Assembly (NCBI GenBank): GCA_005882315.1
Contig: VBAR01000001.1
Span: forward strand, 2,615,736-2,679,735
Length of the DNA: 64,000 nt
Direction: 5' to 3'
From: Bacteroidota bacterium
Lineage (GTDB): Bacteria; Bacteroidota; Bacteroidia; Chitinophagales; Chitinophagaceae
Below the pieces are notes generated by a model. That model did no database searches. It was given only the letters and a program-made list of their open reading frames with translations, and had not been told where the DNA came from. Below are positions 1-7,653 of this stretch, piece by piece (the first letter of the stretch is position 1; each line of letters starts with the position of its first letter). The position numbers and the translations under genes are program-made.

Positions 1-1208
1 ATCATAGCGGTCTTATACCCAAACTGGTCAAAGATGGGTTTAAAGGAAATATTTTCTGTACACCAGCTACCAAAGATCTAACCGAAGTTTTGTTAGAAGA
101 CTCTGCCGGAATTCAGGAAGATGAGATCAAATACCAGAATAAACGAAGAGCTTCTGAAGGATTGCCTTACCTGAAACCTTTATATACTTCGGAAGATGCA
201 AAACAAGCCAACTCACATTTTGTCGCAAAGGAATATGGCCAGTGGTTTGATGTGATTGAAGATGTGCAGGCTTTATTTACCGATGCGGGCCATATTATCG
301 GCAGTGCATGTGTGCATGTAAAAATTAAAGAGAATGGAAAAGATACCGCTATCACATTTAGCGGTGATGTGGGCCGCTATAGGGATGTGATCTTAAAATC
401 CCCGGAAGATTTTCCACAGGCAGATTATATCATTTGTGAATCAACTTATGGTAACAGCCTGCATGATGTAAACACCACTACACCTGACCTGATACTGCGT
501 TGGATCGAAAAAGCCTGTGTACACAAAAAAGGTAAATTGATCATGCCGGCATTTAGTGTGGGTCGTACGCAGGAAATATTGTTTGCACTCAATCAACTTG
601 AGTTGGAAAATAGATTGCCGGAACTGGATTATTATGTGGATAGTCCATTAAGTGTAGAAGCAACTGAAATTGTCAAACGTTATCCTGATTATTTTAATAA
701 AACAATTCAAACGATACTAAAAAGCGATAGTGACCCATTCGGCTTCAAAGGACTTAAGTTTATTAAAACAGTTGAGCAATCCAAATTGCTGAATTTTCAG
801 AATGGCCCCTTTGTAATTATTTCTGCCAGCGGAATGGCTGATGCAGGCAGGGTAAAACATCATGTCAGTAATAATATTGAGAGCAGTCATAATACGATTT
901 TATTGACTGGGTATTGCGAACCCCATTCAGTGGGTGGACAATTAATGAATGGCGATAAGGAAATAAAAATTTTTGGAGTAGATCACCAGGTTAATGCCGA
1001 GATCGGTTCCATTCGCAGCATGAGTGCCCATGGCGATTACGAAGATCTAAGCCAGTGGCTTGCCTGCCAGGATAAGAAAAGAGTAAAACGGACTTTCCTT
1101 GTACACGGTGAATATGAAGTGCAGCAAGAGTTCAAACAGCGATTAATTAAAAAAGGATTCGTTGATGTTGAGATCCCCGAAAGGCATTATGAGATCGGGC
1201 TTACCTGA
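1..1208 (+). CDS. Beta-CASP metallo-beta-lactamase RNase, 5' truncated
   Basis: The gene enters from the left edge; the reading frame is open from base 3, where the first codons give HSGLIPKL, the tail of the HxHxDH metal motif. The rest shows the beta-CASP RNase architecture of the CPSF73/Ysh1-like family: the metal-binding Asp in SGDVGR, the beta-CASP segment with PAFSVGRTQE, the SASGMADAGR block, the SAHGDYEDL histidine motif and the closing LVHGE motif. Family members are zinc-dependent cytoplasmic enzymes that cut or trim RNA. No signal peptide can be judged because the N-terminus is missing. The gene ends 4 bases before the convergent DUF4242 gene. The family call is secure; the RNA substrate cannot be told from the sequence. 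Confidence 0.9.
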   Translation, partial: HSGLIPKLVKDGFKGNIFCTPATKDLTEVLLEDSAGIQEDEIKYQNKRRASEGLPYLKPLYTSEDAKQANSHFVAKEYGQWFDVIEDVQALFTDAGHIIGSACVHVKIKENGKDTAITFSGDVGRYRDVILKSPEDFPQADYIICESTYGNSLHDVNTTTPDLILRWIEKACVHKKGKLIMPAFSVGRTQEILFALNQLELENRLPELDYYVDSPLSVEATEIVKRYPDYFNKTIQTILKSDSDPFGFKGLKFIKTVEQSKLLNFQNGPFVIISASGMADAGRVKHHVSNNIESSHNTILLTGYCEPHSVGGQLMNGDKEIKIFGVDHQVNAEIGSIRSMSAHGDYEDLSQWLACQDKKRVKRTFLVHGEYEVQQEFKQRLIKKGFVDVEIPERHYEIGLT

Positions 1209-1212
1209 TTTT

Positions 1213-1484
1213 CTACTTTGCAGTTGTAGGATCTATTATTGCAAAAACTTTTGCAACCGAATTAACCGGAAAGCCTCCTTGCTTTGCCTGTTCCCTTACC
1301 ATTTCTTCGTTCTGTGCATTATAAATGCAATAAATTTTATCAATGGTCACATAACTATGTACCCATTGTATTTGCGGGCCCATTTTATTCAATACGCCGC
1401 ATGAAGTCTGCGAAATGGCATGCAACTGCTCATGTGTCATTTTTCTGCTCCCGGTATCTCCCTTTCAAGTGCAAATTTTGGCAT
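1213..1484 (-). pseudogene. DUF4242-family small protein, frameshifted near its N-terminus
   Basis: The main reading frame gives a 75-residue protein starting MTHEQLHAISQTSCGV and ending VFAIIDPTTAK, the conserved core of the DUF4242 family, whose function is not established. The usual family N-terminus is also present just upstream but in another frame: an ATG at 1484-1482 reads MPKFALEREIPGAEK and then meets a TGA that overlaps the ATG of the downstream frame. One extra T in the plus-strand T run at 1440-1444 would join both parts into a normal protein of about 90 residues. This is either a genuine one-base deletion or a homopolymer error in the assembly. Internal initiation at 1440 is possible but would remove the first beta strand. 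Confidence 0.7.
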
Positions 1485-1635
1485 ACAATTTTTTTTAAAT
1501 GTTAAAAAAATTGGGACGGAAATCTTTTTAAGGAAATCTGAAACTTATTTTCTGAAAGCTAATTTTTTTTCACATCTCTTTAATAAACGCGGCAATGAAT
1601 TTGTCGTTTATATATAGAATAAAAAAATGAAATAA

Positions 1636-2208
1636 ATGAAAAAACAAATCATGTCGTGGAGCGGAGTACTTGGTGTTGTCTTACTGCTGAGCAGTTGTGC
1701 CTCTACGACTCATATTGAAAAAGACGACACTGTAAATTTTTCTAAATACAACACATTTGCGTGGGCTGGTAAAGACGAAGATGCCAGTGCCAGTGAATTG
1801 CTGGAAAAAAACATTCATACTGCCGTTCACCAGGAGCTGACCAAAGCAGGATGGAGGGAAGTAAAAAGCAGGCCGGATCTTTTGATCGATTATGATATAC
1901 TGGTTGAGAAATCGGTGAAAGAATTAAGTAACCCTGTTTATTCACAACCTTATAGCCGATTGATCTATAACCCTTATACCCGGAGGTATGCTTCTGTTTA
2001 TTATCCTTCACAATTTTTAGGATATGACAGGGAACAAAAGGCGGTAAGAGAAGGCACTGTTACCATTACATTGATCGATTCAAAAACGGATAAAACCGTT
2101 TGGCAGGGATGGACAACAGATGAGGTAAACAGCAGAAACCTGACATCAAAAGAGGTTCAAAACCTTATAAAATCAATCTTTAAAAAAGCTGATTTGGCCA
2201 AAAACTAA
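1636..2208 (+). CDS. DUF4136 domain lipoprotein
   Basis: A 190-residue protein with a lipoprotein signal (hydrophobic stretch ending LLSSC, Cys about residue 21), so it is probably anchored in the outer membrane or facing the periplasm. The mature part matches the DUF4136 pattern: an N-terminal FSKYNTFAW motif, a DLLIDYDI strand, a Tyr-rich middle, and a C-terminal TVTITLIDSKTDKTVWQGW segment followed by a helix. The function of the family is not established. It is a single gene followed directly by a strong hairpin terminator and is not obviously tied to the sugar genes. A short upstream ATG at 1627 reaches a stop after two codons, so 1636 is the start. Confidence 0.85.
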   Translation: MKKQIMSWSGVLGVVLLLSSCASTTHIEKDDTVNFSKYNTFAWAGKDEDASASELLEKNIHTAVHQELTKAGWREVKSRPDLLIDYDILVEKSVKELSNPVYSQPYSRLIYNPYTRRYASVYYPSQFLGYDREQKAVREGTVTITLIDSKTDKTVWQGWTTDEVNSRNLTSKEVQNLIKSIFKKADLAKN

Positions 2209-2233
2209 TACCATATAGGACGGATTAGGATGG

Positions 2234-2266
2234 AAATACCCCCGCCGGTTCGGGGGTATTTTATTT
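2234..2266 (+). terminator. Rho-independent terminator after the DUF4136 gene
   Basis: A perfect 10-bp stem (AAATACCCCC at 2234-2243 with its complement at 2252-2261) has an 8-base loop and runs into TTATTTTA. It lies 26 bases after the stop codon. Confidence 0.85.
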
Positions 2267-2274
2267 TAATAAAG

Positions 2275-2306
2275 TTTGGTTGAAAAGGGTCGCAGACCTA
2301 TCTTTG
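2275..2306 (+). promoter_or_regulatory. Bacteroidota sigma-70-type promoter for tRNA-Glu
   Basis: TTTG at 2275-2278 is the -33 element and TATCTTTG at 2299-2306 is the -7 element. The spacer is exactly 20 bases, matching the known Bacteroidota consensus TTTG-N19-21-TAnnTTTG. Transcription would begin about 50 bases before the tRNA. The element sits directly after the preceding gene's terminator. Confidence 0.75.
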
Positions 2307-2362
2307 CCGTCCCTAAAAACGGAGTATTTTAACGGTTTTTACCGCGAAAATTCTCAAAAGAC

Positions 2363-2434
2363 GGCCCGTTCGTCTAAGGGCTAGGACACCACCCTTTCAC
2401 GGTGGTGATACGAGTTCGAATCTCGTACGGGCTA
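2363..2434 (+). tRNA. tRNA-Glu (anticodon TTC)
   Basis: The cloverleaf can be drawn by eye. The 7-bp acceptor stem GGCCCGT pairs with ACGGGCT (first pair G-U), the anticodon stem CCACC/GGTGG encloses the loop CTTTCAC with anticodon TTC at 2396-2398, and the T arm contains GTTCGAATC. The discriminator base is A at 2434 and CCA is not encoded. A consensus promoter lies upstream and a hairpin terminator downstream, so it is an independent transcription unit. I saw no repeated copy of its 3' end elsewhere in the window that would mark an integrated element. Confidence 0.95.
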
Positions 2435-2461
2435 CAAGAATTCTTTCAATAAGATTCGTTT

Positions 2462-2496
2462 CCCCACAGTATGCTAATATTGTGGGGATTTTTTTT
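2462..2496 (+). terminator. Terminator of the tRNA-Glu unit
   Basis: CCCCACA (2462-2468) pairs with TGTGGGG (2481-2487), extended by GTAT/ATAT toward a short loop, and is followed by A and a run of T. This is a classical intrinsic terminator 27 bases after the tRNA. Confidence 0.85.
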
Positions 2497-2858
2497 GCAG
2501 TTAGTTTCACTACAACTCAGTTTTCGTCGCTTTTTGGTTCACCCATGCTTCACCAAAAGGTGTTGCTTCACCAAAAATTTAAAAGCAATGAAAGCTGCAA
2601 TCATTTTTTATCCGAATGAATTAAAAAGAATCTTAAAACAGAACTGATTCCGATCATCATAACATTTCGTCACAATTACATGAATTACTTCACCTTCAAT
2701 TTGAAGATTATCTTCACCCATAAGTACAGTGACATTCAGAATTTCTTTTCGGTATTGATGAAATAAATTTATCTTCTTTGTTAAATGTTAAAAGATGATT
2801 GCACACAGCAGGGGTGCTGCAAAATCTCACTATCTTCCTTATGCTTAAACTTATCTAT
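2497..2858. repeat. Gene-free spacer with recurring CTTCACC motif
   Basis: No convincing gene lies in this 362-base stretch. The heptamer CTTCACC occurs four times on the plus strand, at 2548, 2566, 2688 and 2712. The first two are part of a 12-base direct repeat (GCTTCACCAAAA) with an 18-base period. A small inverted repeat CTTCA-ATT-TGAAG overlaps the third copy. It may hold the promoter of the following lipoprotein gene, but no consensus promoter is visible and the repeats may be chance. Confidence 0.4.
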
Positions 2859-3254
2859 ATGAGGTCTTTACCAATTGCTTTGCTTATTACCATTTTTTCC
2901 TTTGTGGTAAGTTGTAAAAAAGATGTGGCAGGGAGTTTTAAAGGAAGCTATACAGGAATATTACAGGAGCAGGATTTAGCAGGGGCATTGCAAAGTGAGA
3001 CGTATCCCACTCAGGTAACAATACAAGCTAAGTCCCGTGATTCGATTGTACTGACTGTAAAAGCGGGATTTACTACTTTTTTTACACACAACCTGCCGGT
3101 TAACAACAACTCAGAGTTCGGCTATACGTCTTCTTCAGGCGGTAGCAACTATTCATACGAAGGAAGAATAAAAGGAGATTCGCTTGTTTATCTCTATGTG
3201 CAAGATCAAGCATCTATGCCATTGCGTTATCTTTTTAAAGGAACCAGGAATTAA
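2859..3254 (+). CDS. Small hypothetical lipoprotein
   Basis: The chosen ATG gives a 131-residue protein starting MRSLPIALLI with a lipobox ending FVVSC (Cys about residue 19), so it should be lipid-anchored. The open frame extends 20 codons further upstream, but those residues would precede the signal peptide and are unlikely to be translated. The mature part is Ser/Gly/Tyr-rich and looks like an all-beta fold, with GSFKGSYTGIL near the start and a SYEGRIKGDSLVY segment near the end. I do not recognise the family. It is monocistronic and converges on the GH43 gene to its right. Confidence 0.6.
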   Translation: MRSLPIALLITIFSFVVSCKKDVAGSFKGSYTGILQEQDLAGALQSETYPTQVTIQAKSRDSIVLTVKAGFTTFFTHNLPVNNNSEFGYTSSSGGSNYSYEGRIKGDSLVYLYVQDQASMPLRYLFKGTRN

Positions 3255-3461
3255 GAGAGATTTCCATCTATGACTGTAGAGATTCTAAATTATCTCAATA
3301 TCATTAATCGATGTGATTATTAAATATTCTTCATTTTAGTAGTGTTTCCCAAGCTATCCATAGTATTCATTAACTTATTACGGAAAAGCTGACCTGTGAT
3401 ACATGCTCAAAACAGCGTTTTCTTTATATGTAGACCTATACTTACGAAGGCATAGCGATAT

Positions 3462-4904
3462 TTAGTGAGCCTTAAAGTTCCATTTAGAATTGTCACTATT
3501 CATATCAAACATTGCAAGTGTGGGATTGCTATCCCCTGAAGACACTAACACTAATTGCTTTTTTGCATCAGGAATTACTTTGGGCATAATACGGTATGTT
3601 CCATCAGTCAGCTGATCTATCCGCCATAATTGTTCCGGTGCACCGGTAAATGCCGGTACTGTTATCACTTCAGCATTTGCAGTAGCTGCTAATGCCCGTT
3701 CTGTTCCTGCTATTACTATTTTATAGTACGGCCCGCCTAAATAACCAGTCGTATCAGGTGCATCTGTAATCGCCCATTTCTGATGAGGACGGAACATGTA
3801 ATCACCTATTCTTGCATTAATATTTCCTGTTGGCCAGGTTTTAATTACATCTGCTAATTCTTGAGCTGGAACGGGTTTTATTGGTTCATTGTTGGGCTGG
3901 CCAAATCCACGAGGTCCACCAGCCATTCTTGTAAAATCCACTGCCAGCTCCAAAGCATATCCTCTTCTTACGGATTCAATTTCATAGGTACCTTCTTTAA
4001 ACTTCTCTCCGGCAACAGGCCATCCATCTTTCCAAAGCAGTGGAAGAATGCCCAATACGCTACGACCTCCCTGTTCTAAATCTGCTTCATAATGAATGGA
4101 TATTTTTTCAACTCCTTTCTCAAGGATCATGTGTCCAAAATGCCCGGGGCCTATCAATCCGCCACGTGTAACAGCAACCATTTTACCCCCGCCTTCCAAC
4201 ATGGTTCTTCCCACGTTATCGATGTATGGGCCCAAAATATTTTTTGAACGTCCAACTACTACATTGTAAGTAGAGTTAGCACCATCGCAACAGCTACCAT
4301 GAGTTGCAAGCAAATAATACCAGCCTTCACGATATACTAATACTGAAGCTTCACAAACAATGGCTATATCAACCGGTTTATTGCCTTGTACTCGTTTGCC
4401 TGTTTTCGGATCCAGTTCCACAATGCGGATGAATCCAAAATAGGTACCGTATGTCAACCAAAGGCGTCCAGTAACAGGATCTAACATAAGACCGGGATCG
4501 ATGGCATCATTTTCTTCATAACCGTCAGATGTAGCTACTACAATTGGCTCCGAATATTTAAAATCAGGAGACTTTGGATCCAATGTTTTATTCCACATAG
4601 TAAAGATGGCACCTTTGTGTGAGCCTCCGCCACCAGTTGCTCCATACACAACAAGATAGCGGTTACCAATCTTCATCGCATCAGGTGCAGCTCCACCTCC
4701 CGGCCTTACTCCACCGCCATACCATGTCCAACCGTCTTCGGATATTAATCCACCACCGCCTGTGCCAAACGTGTAATATTTTCCTTCACATTCAACGATG
4801 GTTGATGGATCATGTATAAATGGTTTTCCTACCTGTGCTATTAATGTTTGTGTTATCAATATTGCTAACAAGGCAGTCAGGCCGGTTATTTTCATTCTTT
4901 TCAT
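3462..4904 (-). CDS. GH43 arabinanase-like enzyme (endo-1,5-alpha-L-arabinanase type)
   Basis: A 480-residue exported enzyme counted from the ATG at 4904; the frame opens six codons earlier at a TTG, before the signal peptide. The five-bladed GH43 propeller has its three catalytic acids in place: Asp32 (HDPST), Asp136 (IDPG) and Glu185 (CEASVLVY). The GSCCDGANSTYNVVVGRS block is typical of GH43 arabinanases. A C-terminal beta domain of about 150 residues follows the propeller. The likely substrate is the alpha-1,5-L-arabinan backbone of pectin or arabino-oligosaccharides. It is the last gene of the long minus-strand block, and four further GH43 genes lie upstream. Endo versus exo action cannot be decided from sequence alone. 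Confidence 0.85.
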   Translation of the reverse strand: MKRMKITGLTALLAILITQTLIAQVGKPFIHDPSTIVECEGKYYTFGTGGGGLISEDGWTWYGGGVRPGGGAAPDAMKIGNRYLVVYGATGGGGSHKGAIFTMWNKTLDPKSPDFKYSEPIVVATSDGYEENDAIDPGLMLDPVTGRLWLTYGTYFGFIRIVELDPKTGKRVQGNKPVDIAIVCEASVLVYREGWYYLLATHGSCCDGANSTYNVVVGRSKNILGPYIDNVGRTMLEGGGKMVAVTRGGLIGPGHFGHMILEKGVEKISIHYEADLEQGGRSVLGILPLLWKDGWPVAGEKFKEGTYEIESVRRGYALELAVDFTRMAGGPRGFGQPNNEPIKPVPAQELADVIKTWPTGNINARIGDYMFRPHQKWAITDAPDTTGYLGGPYYKIVIAGTERALAATANAEVITVPAFTGAPEQLWRIDQLTDGTYRIMPKVIPDAKKQLVLVSSGDSNPTLAMFDMNSDNSKWNFKAH

Positions 4905-4954
4905 AATAAATTTCGATTTCAAAATAATTGATACTTTAAACAGACTAACAAATT

Positions 4955-5716
4955 TTATTCGTAACTAATACTGAAGTTTTTTACTGGCAATCCTTTTTCA
5001 TCTACAAAACGAACACAGAAATTACACATACCTGGTCCATTAATTACTGCGCCACGAATAATATTCTTTCCCTTTCTCAGTGTTACAAGCGAAGAAGTTC
5101 CATTATCCACTATCATATCTCTGTCACCGGATAGCATCAATGCTTCTTCGCCATTCAGCCACCACATGCTTCCGGAATTACAACCTGCAGCTAGTCTAAC
5201 ATTTTTGATTTCTTCCGGGCAATTGATGACGGTGACTAACCAGAAGAGTACACCGTATGGCGGTTTGTTGATTGCATAAGTAAAATGGTATAAATTAAAG
5301 TTGTAGGTCTTACTGTCCAGCGCATACCATTTTAATTCCTGATCTCCTACTTTTACTTGTTCGCCATTTTTGGGAACTATAGTGTAATTGGCAGAAAAAT
5401 TATCAGCGGAAAAATTTGTCCTGAGATAGTTGTCGGTGAATATGTTATTTCTCGCAATAGTTTTTTTTACGGGTTCCAGCACCAACCAACGTTGAATAAA
5501 CCCCTTGCTGTCGGGTGTCTTTTTGCTGCCTGCCGCCGGTATAAAATATCTAGTCAGCGTATGTGTCGTATCGCCGCTGATCGGTATTGGAGGCAGGTTT
5601 GGTCTTTGTGGTTGTGTCGGAGGATTCTGTCCGAAGGCTGTAAAACTACAAAGCTGTAGTCCCGATAAAACGACAAAAGCCATAGCAGGCAAAAGGGATT
5701 TAAATTTTCTGTTCAT
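4955..5716 (-). CDS. Secreted beta-rich protein of unknown function
   Basis: A 253-residue protein with an N-terminal signal peptide (cleavage near FAFGQNPP) and a Pro-rich linker. The mature region has GFIQRWLVLEP, FTDNYLRTNF, WWLNGEEALML and GKNIIRGAVING motifs. The last two resemble the beta-sandwich wing domains that accompany glycoside hydrolases and esterases; I recall the first type from the N-terminal regions of annotated acetylxylan esterases, but here no hydrolase domain follows. It could be a free carbohydrate-binding or accessory protein. It lies 50 bases upstream of the arabinanase gene in the same orientation. Function is not assigned. Confidence 0.55.
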   Translation of the reverse strand: MNRKFKSLLPAMAFVVLSGLQLCSFTAFGQNPPTQPQRPNLPPIPISGDTTHTLTRYFIPAAGSKKTPDSKGFIQRWLVLEPVKKTIARNNIFTDNYLRTNFSADNFSANYTIVPKNGEQVKVGDQELKWYALDSKTYNFNLYHFTYAINKPPYGVLFWLVTVINCPEEIKNVRLAAGCNSGSMWWLNGEEALMLSGDRDMIVDNGTSSLVTLRKGKNIIRGAVINGPGMCNFCVRFVDEKGLPVKNFSISYE

Positions 5717-5771
5717 AGCAGATATCTTTTGTAAAGATTTTTGTTCTTAAATAGAATGGCTGAAAAAATAA

Positions 5772-5809
5772 TAATATCCCAGAATGTTTGTTCAACACCT
5801 GGGATATTA
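5772..5809 (-). terminator. Intrinsic terminator within block A
   Basis: An 11-bp perfect stem (TAATATCCCAG at 5772-5782 and its complement at 5799-5809) has a 16-base loop. Read on the minus strand it is followed by a T-rich tract. It lies just after the small secreted-protein gene, so transcripts from the right may partly end here before the last two genes. Confidence 0.75.
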
Positions 5810-5827
5810 ATTTATAAATAATAGTTG

Positions 5828-6163
5828 TTACTTAACTCTTGTAAGTTTCATTTCTCCTCTTTCATTCTTTACCAATATTTCATTTTCACTTATCAGTTCT
5901 GCAGTACTGGATACTTTAGTATCGTTAAAGGAAATACTGTAAGAAAATTTTTTCCCCTCAATTTTTCCATCCTCTAATTTAGATTCACCAAATTGAGTTT
6001 TCCAAACACCAGTAACTACATTGCCTTCCACCTTAAAAGTGTAATTGACTTCAAAAGTGCCGTTCGGTGTTTCACGGGAGCCTTTCCAGTTGCCATCAAT
6101 AGGGTTTTGTGCAAAAGCTGTAAAACCTACTAAGAGGAGTAATAAACTAAAAATGTATTTCAT
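5828..6163 (-). CDS. Small secreted beta-rich protein
   Basis: The ATG at 6163 gives a 111-residue protein with a clean signal peptide (MKYIFSLLLLLVGFTAFA, cleaved before QNPI). The open frame runs 36 codons further upstream but those residues do not look coding. The mature part of about 93 residues starts PIDGNWKGSRETPNG and alternates beta strands (VEGNVVTGVW, LEDGKIEGKKFSY), resembling small lipocalin-like proteins common in Bacteroidota. I do not assign a function. It sits 120 bases downstream of the SMP-30 gene on the same strand and is followed by a terminator. Confidence 0.65.
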   Translation of the reverse strand: MKYIFSLLLLLVGFTAFAQNPIDGNWKGSRETPNGTFEVNYTFKVEGNVVTGVWKTQFGESKLEDGKIEGKKFSYSISFNDTKVSSTAELISENEILVKNERGEMKLTRVK

Positions 6164-6283
6164 ATAGCATGTTTTTAATGTGATTGAATTTATTAAATTA
6201 ATCGGAATTCTGTCAAAATTATTAACAACATTCCGATAATTCTGTATTGCAGATTTTTTTTGCGCTAACAATTTATCAGAAAT

Positions 6284-7357
6284 TTAAAATCGTTCTACAC
6301 CTTTAACATTCATCTTTACAGAAGTGACCCTATCAGGGCTTGTCATAAATAATATTTTGTTGTTTGTTCCTGCAAAAACATTGTTGGTACCGCCGCCACC
6401 AGGAATTGTTAATACTTTATTTCCATCTTTATCATAAGCGTTTAATCCAGGGCCACCGCTAACATAAATATTTCCATTTTCATCCAGTGACATACCATCG
6501 CAGAAGTTCAGATTATTAACAAGCGTCTGCATGTTGGAGAGTGTGCCATCAGAATTGATATTAAAGACCTTGATTTGCCCAGTACCATTATAGGTCCAAT
6601 TGTTTACATACAGTTTTTTACCATCAGGAGTTCCAGTGATACCGTTTGGCCATATATCAGCATTCCATCCGGCCATTGTAGTAACCCTGACAAGTGTGTT
6701 AGCACCCGGCGCTAAATAATATACATGGCCGCCTTTACCGGTTGCAGCTTGTTCAGAGTGTGTTGGCTCCCAATTTTGTTTGCGGGGATCAGATGCATCC
6801 CAATAATCTCTCGGGAATATAGGATCAGTAATATAGATGCCTCCATTTTTCGGATTGATCCATACATCATTAGGGCCATTTAATAATTTGCCATTGTAAT
6901 TATTTACCAATACAGTATGACTAGCATCAGGAGCTATCTTCCAAAGTTCTCCATGCATGTCAGCGCAAGCAATAAGATAACCATCTTTATCAATAGCCAT
7001 TCCATTAGAGCGGCCAGTACCAGTTAAGAATGTTGTGATTTGCCCGGTTGATGCTGTCCACTTATAAATTTTATCATTGGGCTGATCAGTAAAAAATACA
7101 TTTCCATCTTTATCGACAGCAGGTCCTTCTGTAAACCCAAATCCTTTTTGAATTGTGTCTAACACTCCGTGCTGGCTTGCTGAAATTAGACCACCTGGAT
7201 CAAAAAAAGTACTACCTGAAACATTCGAACCAGCAGATACTTTTCCAGTTACTAATTCATTAGAATTAGTGTCTTCGGAACGAAGCATGCTTTTTTTACA
7301 GGAAAAAAGCCCCACGGCACATAACATTGCCAGGGAAAAAATCATTTTCTTTTTCAT
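6284..7357 (-). CDS. SMP-30/gluconolactonase-family lipoprotein
   Basis: The ATG at 7357 opens a lipoprotein signal (MKKKMIFSLAM, lipobox GLFSC); the frame extends four codons upstream to a TTG that is unlikely to be used. The mature protein is a six-bladed SMP-30/LRE propeller with the expected metal ligands: Glu in FTEGPAV, Asn in NGPNDVW and Asp in FCDGMSLD. Family members open sugar lactones (gluconolactone, pentonolactones) to aldonic acids. Its lipid anchor places it outside the cytoplasm, matching the exported dehydrogenase in block C. It is separated from the upstream GH43 gene by about 300 bases containing a double palindrome, so it may have its own promoter. The exact lactone is not known. 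Confidence 0.85.
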   Translation of the reverse strand: MKKKMIFSLAMLCAVGLFSCKKSMLRSEDTNSNELVTGKVSAGSNVSGSTFFDPGGLISASQHGVLDTIQKGFGFTEGPAVDKDGNVFFTDQPNDKIYKWTASTGQITTFLTGTGRSNGMAIDKDGYLIACADMHGELWKIAPDASHTVLVNNYNGKLLNGPNDVWINPKNGGIYITDPIFPRDYWDASDPRKQNWEPTHSEQAATGKGGHVYYLAPGANTLVRVTTMAGWNADIWPNGITGTPDGKKLYVNNWTYNGTGQIKVFNINSDGTLSNMQTLVNNLNFCDGMSLDENGNIYVSGGPGLNAYDKDGNKVLTIPGGGGTNNVFAGTNNKILFMTSPDRVTSVKMNVKGVERF

Positions 7358-7399
7358 ACTAGCAAACAATTTTAAGTTTAAAATAAAATGAGTAACAAT

Positions 7400-7423
7400 T
7401 GCACAATTGTGCAGAATTCTGCA
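7400..7423. promoter_or_regulatory. Two overlapping 14-bp perfect palindromes
   Basis: TGCACAATTGTGCA (7400-7413) and TGCAGAATTCTGCA (7410-7423) are each perfect palindromes and share the four bases TGCA. They lie 43 bases upstream of the lactonase start, in a 296-base gene-free gap. A dimeric regulator binding side by side would explain the arrangement; this is inference. Confidence 0.45.
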
Positions 7424-7653
7424 TCAATAGGAAAACTATTTAAGTTTAGAAGTAAAAACTACCAATAGATACCGGCGAAGAATTTTGAACAACAGTATGG
7501 TTTTTTGCTCATCTGTCTTCAAGGAGTAATAACTAATGTTAGTCCTGCACAGACAATCTTAATTAAACAGTCGTCACAATAATTACCAGAAATGGTTTCA
7601 TTGCGAGCTTTATTTTAATCCATCTTTGTAATCTGGAATCAATGACTGGCTGT

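Noticed and set aside
2363-3461. tRNA-Glu as an attachment site for a mobile island carrying the sugar genes
   Set aside because: No integrase, transposase or repeated tRNA 3' end was seen in the window, and ordinary genes separate the tRNA from the enzymes.
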